Shown: positions 1-14,037 of the stretch, piece by piece
Layout of the letters: each line of letters opens with the position of its first letter
Position numbering within the stretch: position 1 is the stretch's first letter
Source of the DNA: Sindora glabra
Lineage: Eukaryota > Streptophyta > Magnoliopsida > Fabales > Fabaceae
Length of the DNA: 64,000 bases
Direction: 5' to 3'
Assembly (NCBI GenBank): GCA_020226215.1
Contig: CM035230.1
Span: forward strand, 17,837,883 to 17,901,882
Notes under the pieces: generated by a model
What the model was told of the DNA's origin: nothing
Databases searched by the model: none
The model's input: the letters and a program-made list of their open reading frames with translations, nothing else
Translations under genes and position numbers: made by a program

Positions 1-1750
1 AAAATCAAATCTACTACTAGTAAAAATTTCAGCTCAATCAAAATTAGTGAGACCTAAGTATGATTCCAAAGTAGTATAGTGCAAAATTGTGTAAAATTGG
101 TTTTCTTGAGCCAAAAACCTTTGTTTAAATATGGGAAGAAGTAAAATATGATGAAATATAATAAATTAAAGTGGAAGAATGAGCAAAAATTAAAGAATGC
201 AAAAGAATGTAAGAAAATATAGAAAAGTGAGAGTTACTATAAAATGCAAAAAATACACTAATATATGCAATAACTAGCTAGAATGCTTGAATAATTGTGT
301 AACATAGCTCGTAATATATAGGAAAAGATAAATTTAAGAGGATCCCTGACAATGGTGCCAAATTTTGATTAGCATGTTGTAATGCACTAAAATTAGATTA
401 AAAATTGGTTTACTGAAATAATGCAGTGTAGTAGCATAAAATAGGTTATCCCTTACTATGATTAGCATGTTACCATGCACTAAAATTATATTATCCCTTA
501 CTATGATTCTCTAATAGAATGTAGAAATAGAGTGCAACAATAAATGCAAAATAATGTAGAAATGAAGTGAAAATAGATGAAAAATAGAAGTAAACCAATA
601 TGCAATGTTGAATGTTGATAAAATGCAAAATGCTTTATAAATGTAGAGCAGAAAATCAAGAATTTAGAGAAGGGTTTAATTTGAAATCAAAGTAATTAAA
701 CAAAACAAAACAAAACATAGGAACAAAATAGTAAAGAAGAAAATCAATATAATGAAACAACTTATTTAAGGAATTAAGATGCTCTAGTATAGATTAATCA
801 CAAATCATTAGATATTTGACTTTTCTAATAAATTATTCAACCTTGAATTACTTGAAACTCCTACAATAATTCATGAATCATATGCTAGATAATTATTTAA
901 GATTTAATTAATTAAGATTAACTAAATTAAGCAACCGTTATAATCCTTAGGCTATATTAAAATTAATTTAAAGATAGAATTCAGTTGAATTAAAAAATTA
1001 AATTAGAAACCTCCAAATTAATCCTTCAACCCTTTGTCCTTATGAGTGAAACTATGATTAGCCAATGACAATTTAACATTAAAACATCAAGATATCGGAA
1101 ATCACAAAGATGAATACTAATTATACTAAATCAACATCTAACACATATAATTTTAAGAAATCAACACAAGTAATTATGGAAAAAGAAAAATTAATTAAAG
1201 AAAGTCAACATTACAAATTATGATTTCCGATAGAGAAGAGCCTTAAACTTTTTGAATTAACTGTAAAATTTAGCCTTCCATGATTAAAGAACATAAGCTA
1301 GAACAAAAGAAAGAAAACTATGCCACTGAATGTGTAAAATCTCTCTCCTCTAATTTGTGTTCTTGCCTTTATATATGAATTAATTAACCTTAAATTCTAT
1401 TATACCTAAATTTTATGTCTCTTAGAATTACAAAGATGGGGCCTTCCTAATTTTTAGAAATCTAAACCTATTTTTACAAAGCAATTAACTCCAAAAGTAA
1501 TAGTAGTGAATTCTTGCAAATTTGACTTCTAATGAGTATGAGACCACTAAAACAGTGTACTTAGGTAAACCACAAACACAAAAGTTATAAAGCTAGGTCT
1601 TATAAAGATTTAGGCACTAGTTTCACATTAATTAGACCTCTATAACTCCAGATATGGCCCAAAAACCTAAACTAGCTCAGTTGGCATAAAAACAAGGCTT
1701 CATCTTCTCAACTAAATAAGGGCTTGAAGGACTTCAAACTAGGAATCTGC
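1..1750 (-). mobile_element. Athila-type LTR retrotransposon remnant (LTR, PBS, leader)
   Basis: Read on the minus strand this matches the 5' part of element A (33385-35340) closely enough to align by eye. Positions 341-360 reverse-complemented give a primer-binding site beginning TGGCACCATTGTC, a decayed form of the tRNA-Asp complement TGGCGCCGTTGCC. The LTR body runs from about 366 to about 1750, where similarity to the A LTR stops, so the LTR is truncated or too diverged beyond that. Positions 1-340 match the leader of A around 35228-35340. The rest of this copy lies outside the window to the left. No coding potential is retained. Confidence is good for the family and modest for the right boundary. 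Confidence 0.72.
341..360 (-). other. Degenerate tRNA-Asp primer-binding site
   Basis: The minus strand reads TGGCACCATTGTCAGGGATC, five bases inside the LTR edge. It differs from the tRNA-Asp 3'-end complement at four places, all C-to-T or G-to-A, as expected from decay of methylated cytosines. Confidence 0.7.
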
Positions 1751-2134
1751 ATCCTAATATGTTTTAAGGTATATCAATAATTAAGCTTGATGAAGTAAAC
1801 CATATATAATATGTCTATCTTATAATTAATGATTGATATCTAAATCTTTGCATGATACCTATAAATTTCATTCCCATTCTCCATTCATATAGGGAAAAAG
1901 TAGTATGGTCGTTCTTACATTGGAAGGCTTGACCTCCTGAGTTTATTGCAAGACTAGCTATAGTACTTCCTTTCATTATAATTACCATCAATTTGCAACC
2001 ATCACATGCTATCTCAAGAAATAAGGAGAAAAAAAAATGATGGGCTGCAAAATAATGATAATTGTTATGAGAAGATATTCCATTCTTGCATTAGTATAGG
2101 AGTTCAATGCATTAATAGTGATGTTACTATCTCT

Positions 2135-2394
2135 CACTATAATTTGTGAAATATTATAAAATTTTTTCTTTAAAAAATAATAAAAAAAGAAGTTTATAAT
2201 TTATAACACTAGTTTTTATATAATAACCAACATTAAAATTCTCTAGTTAAATGACGTTGTTTATTTAGAAACATCAATTTTTAATTAATAACTAACATTT
2301 AAAGGTTATGTTATTATAATCAATGTTATAAAATATTTGCAATGATGATGTGAAATCTTCTAAATATCCAACATCAATTAACTTTTCTATAGTC
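2135..2394. mobile_element. Short non-autonomous CACTA-like element (copy 1)
   Basis: It begins CACTATAATTTG and ends CTTTTCTATAGTC, giving CACTA-like inverted termini. The interior has repeated AACATCAAT- and TAATCAATGTTATA-like subterminal motifs shared with 4190-4485. No clear 3-bp target duplication was found. It is small and has no coding capacity. Confidence 0.4.
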
Positions 2395-4189
2395 TTGTGA
2401 TAGTTCATCAATAGTTTACATGACATGAAAGTTCATCACTAATTTGCTCCTAACCTATAGATAGGACTCTTTTTGCCTATTTGAAATAACTATTAAAATA
2501 GCTTTCCTTGAGATGTTTAATTGCTTCATTTGCCACAAATATCTAAGTATTCCTATGTTTCTATGCAAGAATTAACTTGTTGATTGCTCTATGTGCTATG
2601 TCAAACTTTGATACACGTGAAGCAAGCAACACGATCTCATACTAAAAAATAAGAACACTTAGATGCTTAAAATGATAAAAAAAAATAGATATGTTAAGAA
2701 AGCATAAATATGATAAAATTAATGATAAATTGTAATAAGAAGAAGTAACATATCCATTTTTGGATCTAAAAGCTTGAGTTCATTGTAAAAATGAATATGT
2801 TACTTTTTCTCACTACAATTTATCATTAATTTATTACCCAAAACATCATCTAACTTAGAAGCCTTTAAGCAATATAAATATATTATGAGAAGAGGTATCA
2901 CATATTTTCTTTTCATTTAAAGTTTGTTGTCCATTATAAATTATAGTTTCCTATTTGTTAGATTGTTCAATCTATTGCCATTTGTATCTATATAATTGTA
3001 TAAGAAAAATATTTAGTTTATGAAGCTTTTACAATTGTTATTGTTATTTATTTTATTATTTATTTAAAGTATTTTTGTATTTGTTGCTATTTGTATTTGT
3101 ATAATTATATAAGAAAAATATCATTATTCAATGAAAAACATAATTTTAATGTAACTAACTTGTAAAACTATAATTTTTTTATTAAAAACTGACGATTAAA
3201 TATCTATAGTTAAATGATGTCATTTTATTATATACATTGGCTTTTTCTTAGAAATTGATGTTTGATATTAAAATATTTCAAATCACAAGGTGCAAGATGA
3301 AAATAAAAAAGAGTAAAGCCATAACACCAATTACAAATTTTATTGCAAAGCAATTTCAACCCTAAAATAATTCTCTTTCTACCAAGATATGCTTATGTTC
3401 CAACTTTAAAATGATTCTCTTCAATTTTCTATGTTTATCTCACTAATTGTTTTGTATTATTGAAAATCTATTAACTTATTGGTAAATATATGAGATTGTG
3501 CATTCACTAATAAAGCACAAAATATAAACATAAGAACTTTTTTAACTTTTGTGTTTTGCTCTTACAACTTAGTCTCTTTTTTCAAGTTGCACTTACTTAA
3601 TTGCTTAATTCTTAATTTATATAGTATATTGAAATATTTGGATAATACAAGTCTCATTTGAGAGATGCACATAAATAGGAATTAGATATATTTGGACAAA
3701 ATGATATCCATGACAAATTACAAGATAATTTTTCTTTCACTATGATAAACAATTTCTTTATAACTATTGTAACACTCAAAATTTTATTTGCTTACTTTGT
3801 TCTCTTATAGTTTAAAAATGTTTTGAATGTATGCCATTTAACAGTGTAAATCATTAGGCATTCCTTGTTCCTATATCCAAATTGTATGGAGTTAATGCAA
3901 AGGAAAAACAAGACTATTTTGTTTGTTATGAATTGCATATGTCAAATTTAGGATTGTGTATTGTAATAAAAATGAAATGTACATTATTTTTTATTTAATA
4001 TGGTATCTATATATATTATAAAGTTATAGTATTATAGTTTTGAAAGATTTTGGATATATTTCAGATTGGAAATAGTGCTGTAAGAAGTGTCATTAAACAA
4101 TGTATAGAATTGAGAGGGTGTAGAGAATGAGTTTTTTAGTTTTTGGTAAATTTATAATGGGAATGTAATATAATGTTTGTCATATAAAT

Positions 4190-4485
4190 CACTAAAACAA
4201 TATATCAAACATTCCACATCAGTTAATAAAATAACAAATGTTAAATTACAATTTTTAATGATGATTATAGATATAAAACTGACATAATTAAATATGTCTA
4301 GTTATCAAATAGTGTGACGTACAAGAAATAATGTTGGTTTATTTGTTAGGAAACTAATATAATTTTTTTTACAATAATTTTATAATCAACGTTATAACAT
4401 ATTTACGATAACGCTTAATAAAGCAATGATTCAAAACTAACATCTAATCCCCAAATAGCTAATGTAAATCTATAATTTTGTAGTA
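4190..4485. mobile_element. Short non-autonomous CACTA-like element (copy 2)
   Basis: It starts CACTAAAACA and ends TAATTTTGTAGTA; the right terminus reverse-complemented (TACTACAAAATTA) matches the left terminus of the element at 30450. It is 296 bp against 297 bp for that copy. Part of the interior (around 4380) is a direct match to about 2320-2350 in copy 1. Mobilisation would need a CACTA transposase in trans. Confidence 0.45.
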
Positions 4486-5217
4486 ATGCATAATCCCTTA
4501 AATGATTGTATATGAATACTAATTTCATACTTAGTATTACCATGTTTTATGTATGGCATGATCTTTCATTCATATTTCGTCACCATTTTCTTTTCAAAAA
4601 AAAAAAAAGGAAAAAATTACTCCATATTTCAATAATCAATATCAATATATGGATAAATAGAGCAACAAACACCATTAGATTAATGAATAAGAATTAGGGT
4701 CGTTGCAAATGAAGTTATTATGTTTATTACTAAACCTGATGAAGAGGATAAAATATAATCAATATTATCTTTCCGATTAGAGGTTAAATTGATCATCACA
4801 AGAATTAAACTTTTGGAGTGATCCTTCTGCATATTTGTATTTTCCTGTCTAACCCGCATCTTTTTACTTTAGTTATTGTTAATGATATCTAGTCCAAGAA
4901 AAAAAAAATTTTTTCTTCCACTAAATTTGGTTGTTTTAATGATAAGTAAAGTCCAGCTCTTACGTATCTTTTAATTAAGCCTTTGCATCTATGTAGAAGG
5001 AATAAATACAGAATATTCAATTAAATCAAAATAGGTCCTTGAAGACCGGCAAAAGAAATCAAGTGTGGTGTTCGTTGATTTCTTCTCCTCCTACTTTCCC
5101 ATCGTTTTATTTCTTACCAAACCGAACTTAATATCTCTATCAAAACTAATCTCTGAGCTTATATATTCAGTAAACGGGAGCCAAAAAAGGATCGATGATA
5201 ATAATAAATATCATGAT

Positions 5218-5972
5218 TCTGCTTTGCATAAATAATTAATAAGTCAGCTGATATCTAATAAATTAATTAATAGCTGATAAGTTAGTTGATAGTTAATAAT
5301 TAATAAGTTAGTTAATTGTATAAGAAGTGTTTCACAAAATTAGTTGAAATCATAAAATGAAATAAAAAGACATATTAATAAAAATAAATATATAAATTAA
5401 AATAATTCATATTTATCAAAAAATCAAATCATACTAGCACAATTAAGATATTTAAGATAAAAAAATATAATATTTAATATTTAATTAATTATACTTCATG
5501 AATTTGCATATTTATTTACTTATATAAATTTTATTTTGTTATTATTTATAACAAAATTATAATTAGTATAATTAATTATATTTTATGATTTTATATATTT
5601 ATATTGCATACATATTTTTATATATTTATAGTCTAAAATCAAGATATAATTACATTAAAATTAATTATATTTTACAATATCATATGTTTATTTAACTATT
5701 TATTTTTTTGTCAAGGGTTTAATGTAAATTAAATTATTGAATTAAAAAAATTATTAATGTTTGCATTATGAAGGATATAAGTTATAAATTCATAAAAAGG
5801 AATAAAGATAAATTTACAAAAATATTAAAAAAGTAATATCTTATAAGTTATTCAAGTTAACTTATAAAATTAGGGCTTATTTCTTTAATAAACTAATACA
5901 TGAAAAATAACTTAGCTTATAAATGATTGATCAGGTTAATAAGTTATAAAGTATATTATTTGTTGCATAAAA
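5218..5972. mobile_element. Probable MITE with imperfect inverted ends
   Basis: The left part carries repeated AGCTGATAAGTTAG-like words and the right part the complementary series (ACTTATAAAATTAG, CTTAGCTTATAAATG). The outer ends are TTTGCATAAATAATTAATAAG on the left and a reverse-complemented TTGCAACAAATAATATAC on the right. Plant hAT-type miniature elements commonly have this composition. Target duplications were not identified, so the class is tentative. Confidence 0.38.
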
Positions 5973-7450
5973 TGGAGTCCATATCATTAAGCAATTAGCC
6001 ATGTGTTGGATAAAATATATTAATAGTCTGTCCATTAATTAAATTGTTAATTTATTGTTATCTATTCTTAATTTTTTATAAGTTTGCTAGTTGGTTTTGA
6101 TTAAAAAAAGTCACTTTTCATTATGATTAACATCAATTCTTCAAATGGTAGAAATAATTTAATTTTTTTTTAAAATTACATTTAATTTTAGAGTGGTTGA
6201 ATTTCACTCTACTAGCTTTAAAAACTCAAATTGATACTTGTCTCCATTGTCTACATTTCACACACTATTTAAGGTTCAATATTATACAATGAACTATATA
6301 ATGAGGGGTTATATTATGTTTGAGGTTTTCAAATAAATTATATAACTTATCTAAAAATTTTCTTTTATACATCAAATTTCATATAAAGCTATCTACCCCA
6401 AGGATGAGAAGATAAATGGTAATAAGATAATGTTAAAATAAATTTTGAAATGTTAAAATTAAGGAAAAAATTTAAGCCTTCTCTCTCTTACATCTCCTTC
6501 ACATATCTTTTCAATAAAATTAAAAAAAATTTATGTTTGAACTTAAATACTAATTTAATATTTTTTTAAAATTTTATTAACTTTGTTTATCATATTTGTG
6601 GATAGTGTATATTATTTTATAATAATTTTTATGATTTTATGAAAAGTATTTTTGAATTTTATATTTTTTAGGGATTACTAATCTTTACTCTTTCATTTGA
6701 ATGAAAAAATTATATTACTAATTTAATAAAAGTAGAATAATAAAAGGCATTATTGTTAATTTATTAATAAAACTAACTATTTTCATTAATGAGTACATTT
6801 ATTATAAAAATGAGAGAGAATAAGTGAAATTGACTTATATATATACACGTATGTGTGTGCACGTGTATACATGCATTCGTATATGTATATTGGTGAAACA
6901 TATTATATTATATTATTACCATAATGTAAATTGTTATTTTATATATATTACCATATATTCTACAAGATATTGTTGTTGAAAGGGGTTTTGGTTCAACAAT
7001 GTACTTCAATTTGAATTAGTACAATTTTATTATTTTTTTATATATAAGGATATTTTACTTAAATAATTTTTTAAGCTTATACATTCGTGTACAACCTGGG
7101 AACAAATAGAAAGTTAAACAAGTTTATATAAATTTACATCTTATACAATAACAAGACATCAAGAACGTATCTTTGAATAGGCAAATAAGGCACTTACCTT
7201 AGGCTCTCAATTTTTCCTAAGCCCCACTTATAATTTATTTTATTTTATATAGTTATTGGTTAATTAGTTAAACTTCAAATTTAATGGTCATTACTCTCTT
7301 TGGGATTATTTGTATCACTTAATTATCGACTATACAATCTGCAATTAATAGGGAAATAATTACCATTTTATTCGCTAATTACTTACAAATTTTTTTGTAT
7401 AACTATACAAAATATGACTAATAATTATAAGAAAATTAGTTATAAATTAG
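5973..7450. other. AT-rich intergenic DNA
   Basis: No gene or RNA was recognised. It contains simple TA/GT-rich runs (about 6838-6890) and ends at the TAA target duplication of the CACTA element. Confidence 0.6.
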
Positions 7451-7453
7451 TAA

Positions 7454-8050
7454 CACTACAAGAAAGAGAAGCAACAATGACGACACTTTTAGCGACGACA
7501 AAAATTCGATCATTGTTAAAAGTATTTTCGATGACATTGTCGTCGGTGAAGGCTAAATAACTTCTGGAGGAAATCAAAAAATTGTGGCGGAAAAAAATTA
7601 GGCTTTAGTGATGACAAATGTCGTCGCTAAAGAGCCCAAAACAAATTCGGCAGGAACATTGACTCTTCAGTGATAACAATTGTCGTAACTGAAGAGCCAG
7701 ACTTGGAAATTAGGCAGGCCTTCAACGATGACTTTATCGTTGCTGAAAGGTGCAACTTTCAACGACGACAAGTGTCATCATTGAAGGTTTGCCCCAATTT
7801 TTGAGACAGGCCTTTAGCGACGACATATGTCATTAGTGAAAGGTCTGCCTTTCAGCGATGACCAATGTCATCACTGAAGGCATGTTTGGCAAAAAAAGGA
7901 GGCCTTCAATGATGACATTATCATTGTTAAAGGTCAAACCTTCACTAACGACTGAGAGTTTTTTGTCGTCACTAAAGGGTCTATCTATATATACCCTCAG
8001 CGCCTTTTCGCCTTTCATTTATGTAGTTACAAAAGAGAAGCAGTGGATCT
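7454..8050. repeat. CACTA left subterminal repeat region
   Basis: Motifs of the form AGCGACGACA, with variants such as TTCAACGATGAC and the complementary TGTCGTCGCTAAAG, recur many times in both orientations. In CACTA elements such arrays bind the element-encoded TNPA-type protein. The same motif set reappears at 16140-16551. Confidence 0.8.
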
Positions 8051-10310
8051 AAGGTAAGTTTCTCTTATAATTTTTTATAATTTAGTATATTTATTTTTAT
8101 TATATATTGATGTTTATTAATTTTGTATATTTCATATTTTAATTTGTTAGTTATTATTACCACATATCATTGTTCGTAGGGAGTATTCAGAGTTGATTAG
8201 TAGATTTTTGTCATTGAAGTACGTGAACTAAAATTTATAACATTTTTATTATAAAATATTATATATGGGATTAATAGTTTGCAATGAATTAATAGAGTTA
8301 TAGTATGTTTAATTTAATATAAAACTCCGTATTATTTAGTTTTGCATGTTGTATATTTTAAATTTATTTATGTAAATTTAACTTACATAAAATTTGTAAA
8401 TATAAATTTTATTATTATTATATATCTCTTAAATTATAACTTTATAGTATATAATATATGTATAGATTATTCAGTTAGACTAATGTAAGATAGAGTTGTT
8501 ATGATATTTTATCCACAAAATCTAAAATTTATGATGTAATTTAGGAAACTTTAAAATTATTAGATTTGTTGAAATAATGTAAGATAGGGAATTAGAATAA
8601 GTATGTAAATATATCTTAAAAAATAAGGGATTGCAATAATATAATCTCTTTTTTAATTAAAATTAAAAGTTAACAATTCAAATTATACTATTTACATCAC
8701 ATAATAAGAAAAATTCAATTAAACTTGAGACCACATGAAAATCAAACCTAACAATCCAAATTATACTATCTATATTACATAAAAATAAAAAGTCAATTAA
8801 ACTTGAGGTCACATGAAAATCACCTATTTCATGAATAAATAAAATTTACCTTTTCTTTTAAAAATAATAAAATTTATAATTGATTAATTTTGAAATTTTA
8901 TTTTTTAAAATTATTTTTTAAAGCTAGACCTTGAACACAATCAAAATAAATAATATTTATATATTTTTTGAATTATATTTTATTATTTTCAATGCTAATT
9001 TTTTATTAACTAAATTAATTTTTTATTTACAATTTCAACTACTATGTATTTTGATTTTTTAATTGGATTAAAAATTAATTTTTAAAATAAGGAATATAAA
9101 TTTTTGAAGATTACGAAACATTTCTTAATTATTTTAGAAAATATATGTTATGTACATAATTCTAATAGCTAAAATTACAATAATATTACATTAATGAATA
9201 ACGTATGAAATTAACAATAAATGTACGGTGAAATATTTTTTAAGCCCAATTTACTAATGCTATAATCTCTTAGATATTAATTCGGTGTTATTTATTTTAA
9301 AGCTTCTTAAAGTTTGTTGAAATTTAAATGAAAAAAATAGAATTATAAAATATTGAAATGATGAAAATTATTTAATTTGTTTAGAATTAGATTAAAAGAA
9401 ATATTGACAAATAATGGTTCCCTATTTTGTGAGCAGAAGCTTACTTTCTTTCAATGTTATAATGATAAATGTTATTATTTAGTTATAATAACCTGTGACA
9501 TGTTAGACTTGTATAAAAATATATATAATATTTCTTATGAAAAGACTTCCTAGCAAAATAATCAAAACGACCATACCATAAAAGAAATTTGAAAAGTTCC
9601 CTCGTTTGATAATTTATAAGTATTAATAAAATATACGTCTCTCTAGAGAAGATGAATTATGCACTTTATAAATATAGTAGAGTAGGTTACACATTTGAAT
9701 TCCTATAAATTTATTGTGAAACATAACAATTGTTATGGATATTTAAAAAAATTAATAATCCAAGTAATAAAATACTTAAATAACAGTATTGACACTTAAA
9801 TAATGATTCTCATAAAATATTGTATCTTTATTTTTAATTATTGTAAATATATTTTTACAATAATTTTAAATAGAACTACATTTACATTTACATTATAAGC
9901 TTAGACTCATTCAAGGGTTAGTTATTTTCTATACATCAACCAACCCTTGAATTGTCTTGAAAAGTTAGACAGTCTGAGATATATCTTGTAGTTGTTATTA
10001 ATAATTTATCTGAATCTTGTTTGATATTGTGGGAATATCTTAGCATCCTAACTGTTCTCCAGGTATAAACTATACAGGCGTATAGTTTAGGCACTTGGAG
10101 AACCATGGGGAGATGCTTTTGAAATTTCTGCACATATCAAATGATGAGCGTGGATAAATTAGAGAAAATTATAACTATAGAAATATCTCGAATAGGATAG
10201 GATTCTACCCTTCAAAGTTAGAGTGATACGGTGTATTTAGGGTACATTTCAAATATTAATTACAACACTTTATTCCACCTAAAACTATTTTCTTCCTGTC
10301 CAGTGATACA
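8051..10310 (+). other. CACTA 5' noncoding region
   Basis: This AT-rich stretch lies between the left subterminal repeats and the first transposase reading frame. It probably held the element's promoter, leader and a 5' intron. No additional gene is recognised. Confidence 0.55.
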
Positions 10311-13300
10311 ATGTCTATGGATAAAAGTTGGATACATATACCAAATCGCTTGTTGGATGAGTATTGGAATGGTGCAGTGGCATTTGTTCAAAGAGCTAAA
10401 AACTTTGTTGATGAAAAGGGTTTGGTAAGATGCACATGCAAAAAGTGTGTGAATTTAATATTCCAGACATTACTAACATTGGAGGCACATATTATAGATA
10501 ATGAATTTCATCCATTATATATAAATTGGGTACACTATGGTGAAGCGGATGTTTCAACTTCTAAAGGAACTTGGAGGGCATTTCCCAACAATAGAGATGA
10601 GCTGGCAGATATTATACACAATTTCATTAACCCTGAGGTACCTAAAGTCGAAGTTTGCAATGATGAGTACAGGAGTGAGAATGCGGCTGACGAAGACATT
10701 AGAATAAATTATAGTAGTTATGATAACCTGTTCGAGCAAGTAAAAATAGAATTGTATCCAGGATGCATAATGTTTTCAGTCTTGAACTTTTTGGTGAAAC
10801 TCATGCACTTGAAGGTTTTGCATAAGTGGACAAATAAGTCATTTGATGCTCTTCTGCGGTTGTTAAAAGAGGCACTTCTAAACGATAATAAATTATCTGA
10901 GTCGTACTATGGTGCAAGGAAATGGATCAATAAGTTAGGATTGAGGTATGAATCAATCAATGTATGCAAATAGACTGTGCACTTTTCTAGAAAGAACATG
11001 CTTTTGAGGATAATTGTCCAATTTGTGGGGAGAGCCGATGGGTAGATAAAAATACAAAAGGAAAGAAGGTGCCTCAAAAAGTAGTTCGATATTTTCAATT
11101 AGCTCCTCGGTTAAAGCGTTTGTATAGGTCAAGACATACTGTGAAGAATATGATATGACATCACACTAGAAAGTCAAAAGAGAAGGGGGTAATGCGACAT
11201 CCTGTTGATGGAAAAGCCTAGTAGGAGTTCGATAAGAGGTATCCTAATTTCTCTGCTGACCTGCGAAACGTTAAGTTAGGTTTAAGTATAGACAGATTTA
11301 ATCTTTTTGGTGATAGGAACCTATCCTACAGCATGTGGCCAGTGGTTATGATCATTTATAACTTGCCACCATGGGTATGCATAAATTAGTCTTTTTTTAT
11401 GTTGACCCTATTAATCCCAGGGCCATAATCGCCAAGCAAGGATATCGATGTCTTTTTACAACTAGTTATAAAAGAGTTGAGGCATCTTTGGGAGAGAGGA
11501 GTTGAAACTCAAGATGTGAATATAAATACAGTGTTCAACATGAAGGCAACATTGCTATGGATTATAAATGATTTTCCTGCTTGAAGTAGTCTATCCAAAT
11601 GGAGCGGACAAGGATACAAAGCATATCCTACATGTAATTTGGATACTCCGTCAATTTGAGTTAGAGGAAAAATAGCTTATGTTGGTCATTGCCATTGGCT
11701 TCCAAGAAGTCACACATGGAGAAATAGGAAGGAATTCAATGGGAGGTTAGAGAGGAGAACCCTTCCTCATTCTCTTACCAGTAACATTATCATGGAACAA
11801 TTGGGAAAGGTGGCACAGAGACTTCCTAGAAAACATGCTCAATTTAGTGGTTTAAAGGGAAAGAGGGGTGCTGGTGAACTTAATTGGAGCAAGAAAAGTA
11901 TATTTTTTGATCTCCCGTATTGGCCGATAATGAACTTAAGACATAACATTGATGTGATGCATGTTGAGAAGAATGTATGTGATAGCATCATGGGTACATT
12001 ATTGGATATTAAGCATAAAACAAAAGAAACGGATAATGCAAGACAAGATCTAGCACACATGAAGATAAGGCCCAACTTACATCTATATGAGCAGAGGGGT
12101 CAACTTTTCAAGCCGCATGCTGCATATATGCTTAACCAGGAAGAACGAAAATGATTTTGCTAATATATAAAGAATGTGAAATTTTCAGATGGGCTTGTTG
12201 GAAGTCTTTGTCAGAATGTCATAGATTGCGACATGAAGTTGAAGGGGTTGAAATCACATGACTATCATGTTATTATGCAAAGACTGTTAGGACCAAGAAT
12301 TCAGGCTTTTTTACCAAAGGAATTATCATACCCACTTGTTAAGTTATGCAACTTCTTCAATCACATATGTGCTAGAACTCTCAATAGGAAGGATATTCTG
12401 CAAGCCAAATAAGACATTATCATTATTTTATGCAAGCTTGGGAGGATATACCCTCCAGCATTTTTTGACATAATGGTTCACTTGGTGATGTATTTGCCAG
12501 ATGAAGCATTGGAAGGTGGACCCATTCATTTTCAATGGATGTACCCATATAAGGGATATATAAAAAAGTTGAAGGATTATGTCTAAAATCGTGCTCGACC
12601 AGAGGGTTCAATTACAAAAGGGTATATTATTGATGAGGCATTAACATTTTTCTCTATGTACTTGGAAGGAGTGGAAAATAGATTCAACTGGCCTGATAGA
12701 AATCATGATGTAGTACCTAGTCAAACAAGAAGGGCATTGTCGGTGTTCCGATCCCAATGTCGACCAGTGGGGAAGAAGATTATTTCTCACTTTGATAGGA
12801 AGGATCAAGATGTTGCAGTATGGTACATCTTGAATAATTATATTGAGATTGAAAAGTATCTTCAGTAAGTATCTATGGTCATTTGTGTTTTTCTCCTTTT
12901 AGTGATTATAATAGACTAAGATTCCTATGTTCTATAGTGAGCACCGACTGGAACTCGAACGAAGTAATGCTAAAAATATTGACAACTTACAGAAAATCAA
13001 ATTCCCCTCATGATTTTACTCAAAGGTAAGGGTTTGTTCTTCCTAATTTCATTATACTAATATCCTAAATATTGTTCATTACTCTTACTGATCTTTTAAT
13101 TTAATTCTTGAAAAAATCATTTACATAGGAACGGTTTTCCAGAGGCCATCGAAGAGCTACTATCATTAGCCTCCGATCCCAGTTTTACTACCATGATATA
13201 CTCTGCGTGTATTGTGAATGGAGTGTGATTTTTAGTTGAAACTTGGGATGCAAAGCATAAAATGCAAAACAATGGCATTTCTATTCCGGGTACTAATGGT

Positions 13301-13818
13301 AATATGTTCTGTGGTGTACTGGAAGAAATCATTGAGTTGACTTATTTAAATAAGTCTAATATGACTTTATTTAAATACAAGTGGTATGACACTGATCCTA
13401 CAAAGAAGAAATTTTATATTGACAAGAATATATCAATGGATAATGGTACAAAGATGATTCTTCTATACTTACTACCTAAGCGAAATAACTGTTTTACACT
13501 AAGGATCTCCTTAATGGATCAAATTAGAAGGTCGTTCATAATTTGGTGCATTACGACATATAGGATCTACCCAGTGATGGAGACAGTGCACAAGACTTGT
13601 TATTTCTACAGGATAGTAACTCATCTAACTTCAACCTCATAGATGATTTTGGATATTTCGATCTAGTAGATCTAGGTAATGAAAGAAATGGTCCTTCAAT
13701 CATTCCACTTTATAGGAATGTTGGATCTAGCGCTTATGGAAAAGACACCTTCATCGATGATGATGATAGTTTTGAAGACGAAATGATTAATGATTATATG
13801 GATGAGGAGCCTTTATAA
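10311..13818 (+). pseudogene. CACTA TNP2/TNPD-type transposase pseudogene
   Basis: The first frame (220 codons from 10311) opens with MSMDKSWIHIPNRLLDEYWN, the transposase-associated N-terminal domain with a CTCKKC zinc-binding stretch. Downstream, across frameshifts and stops, I read TNP2 signatures: CPICGESRWV and KKVPQKVVRYF (about 11020-11100), MRHPVDGKA, LSYSMWPVV, a relic of the IPGP-SPSKDIDVFLQ region (about 11415), WSGQGYKAYPTCN, and in the frame at 11792-12154 LRHNIDVMHVEKNVCDSI. A DUF4218-like segment follows (KELSYPLVKLCNFFNH, then VMYLPDEALEGGPIHFQW, to about 12868), then a DUF4216-like segment (13262-13642, YKWYDTDPTKKKFYID) and an acidic tail. A functional protein would bind element ends and catalyse excision in the nucleus. 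Multiple in-frame stops make this copy dead. Confidence 0.85.
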
Positions 13819-14037
13819 TCTGATAACGAAGGAGAAACCGATGACCATGAGTCTGTTAGGTTCACTAACACTGATTTAGACTAGGGATAAAATAATATAT
13901 TCAGACTACAACTCGTAATCGTGTAAGCATGATTGTTTAAATAATCAACATGATTGCAAAAAGTTATACTATTTGATCTTTCAATTTGACTATGGATTCT
14001 CCATTAACTACTTGTATAATGTGTATTATTTTAGTTA

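Larger units (their letters stand above)
1751..5217. other. AT-rich intergenic DNA
   Basis: No gene is recognised. The longest reading frames are short and low in complexity. Two short non-autonomous elements are listed separately (2135-2394 and 4190-4485). A stretch near 3150-3300 shares wording with them (pairs of GACGATTAAATAT- and GATGTCATTT-like motifs) but I could not define its ends. Confidence 0.6.

Noticed and set aside
4506..4697. 63-codon frame with a Lys run
   Set aside because: Low-complexity AT-rich translation with no family likeness.
7454..8050. Evenly worded short repeats as a CRISPR-like array
   Set aside because: Repeats are irregularly spaced, in both orientations, in plant DNA, and recur at the far end of a CACTA element; they are subterminal transposase sites.
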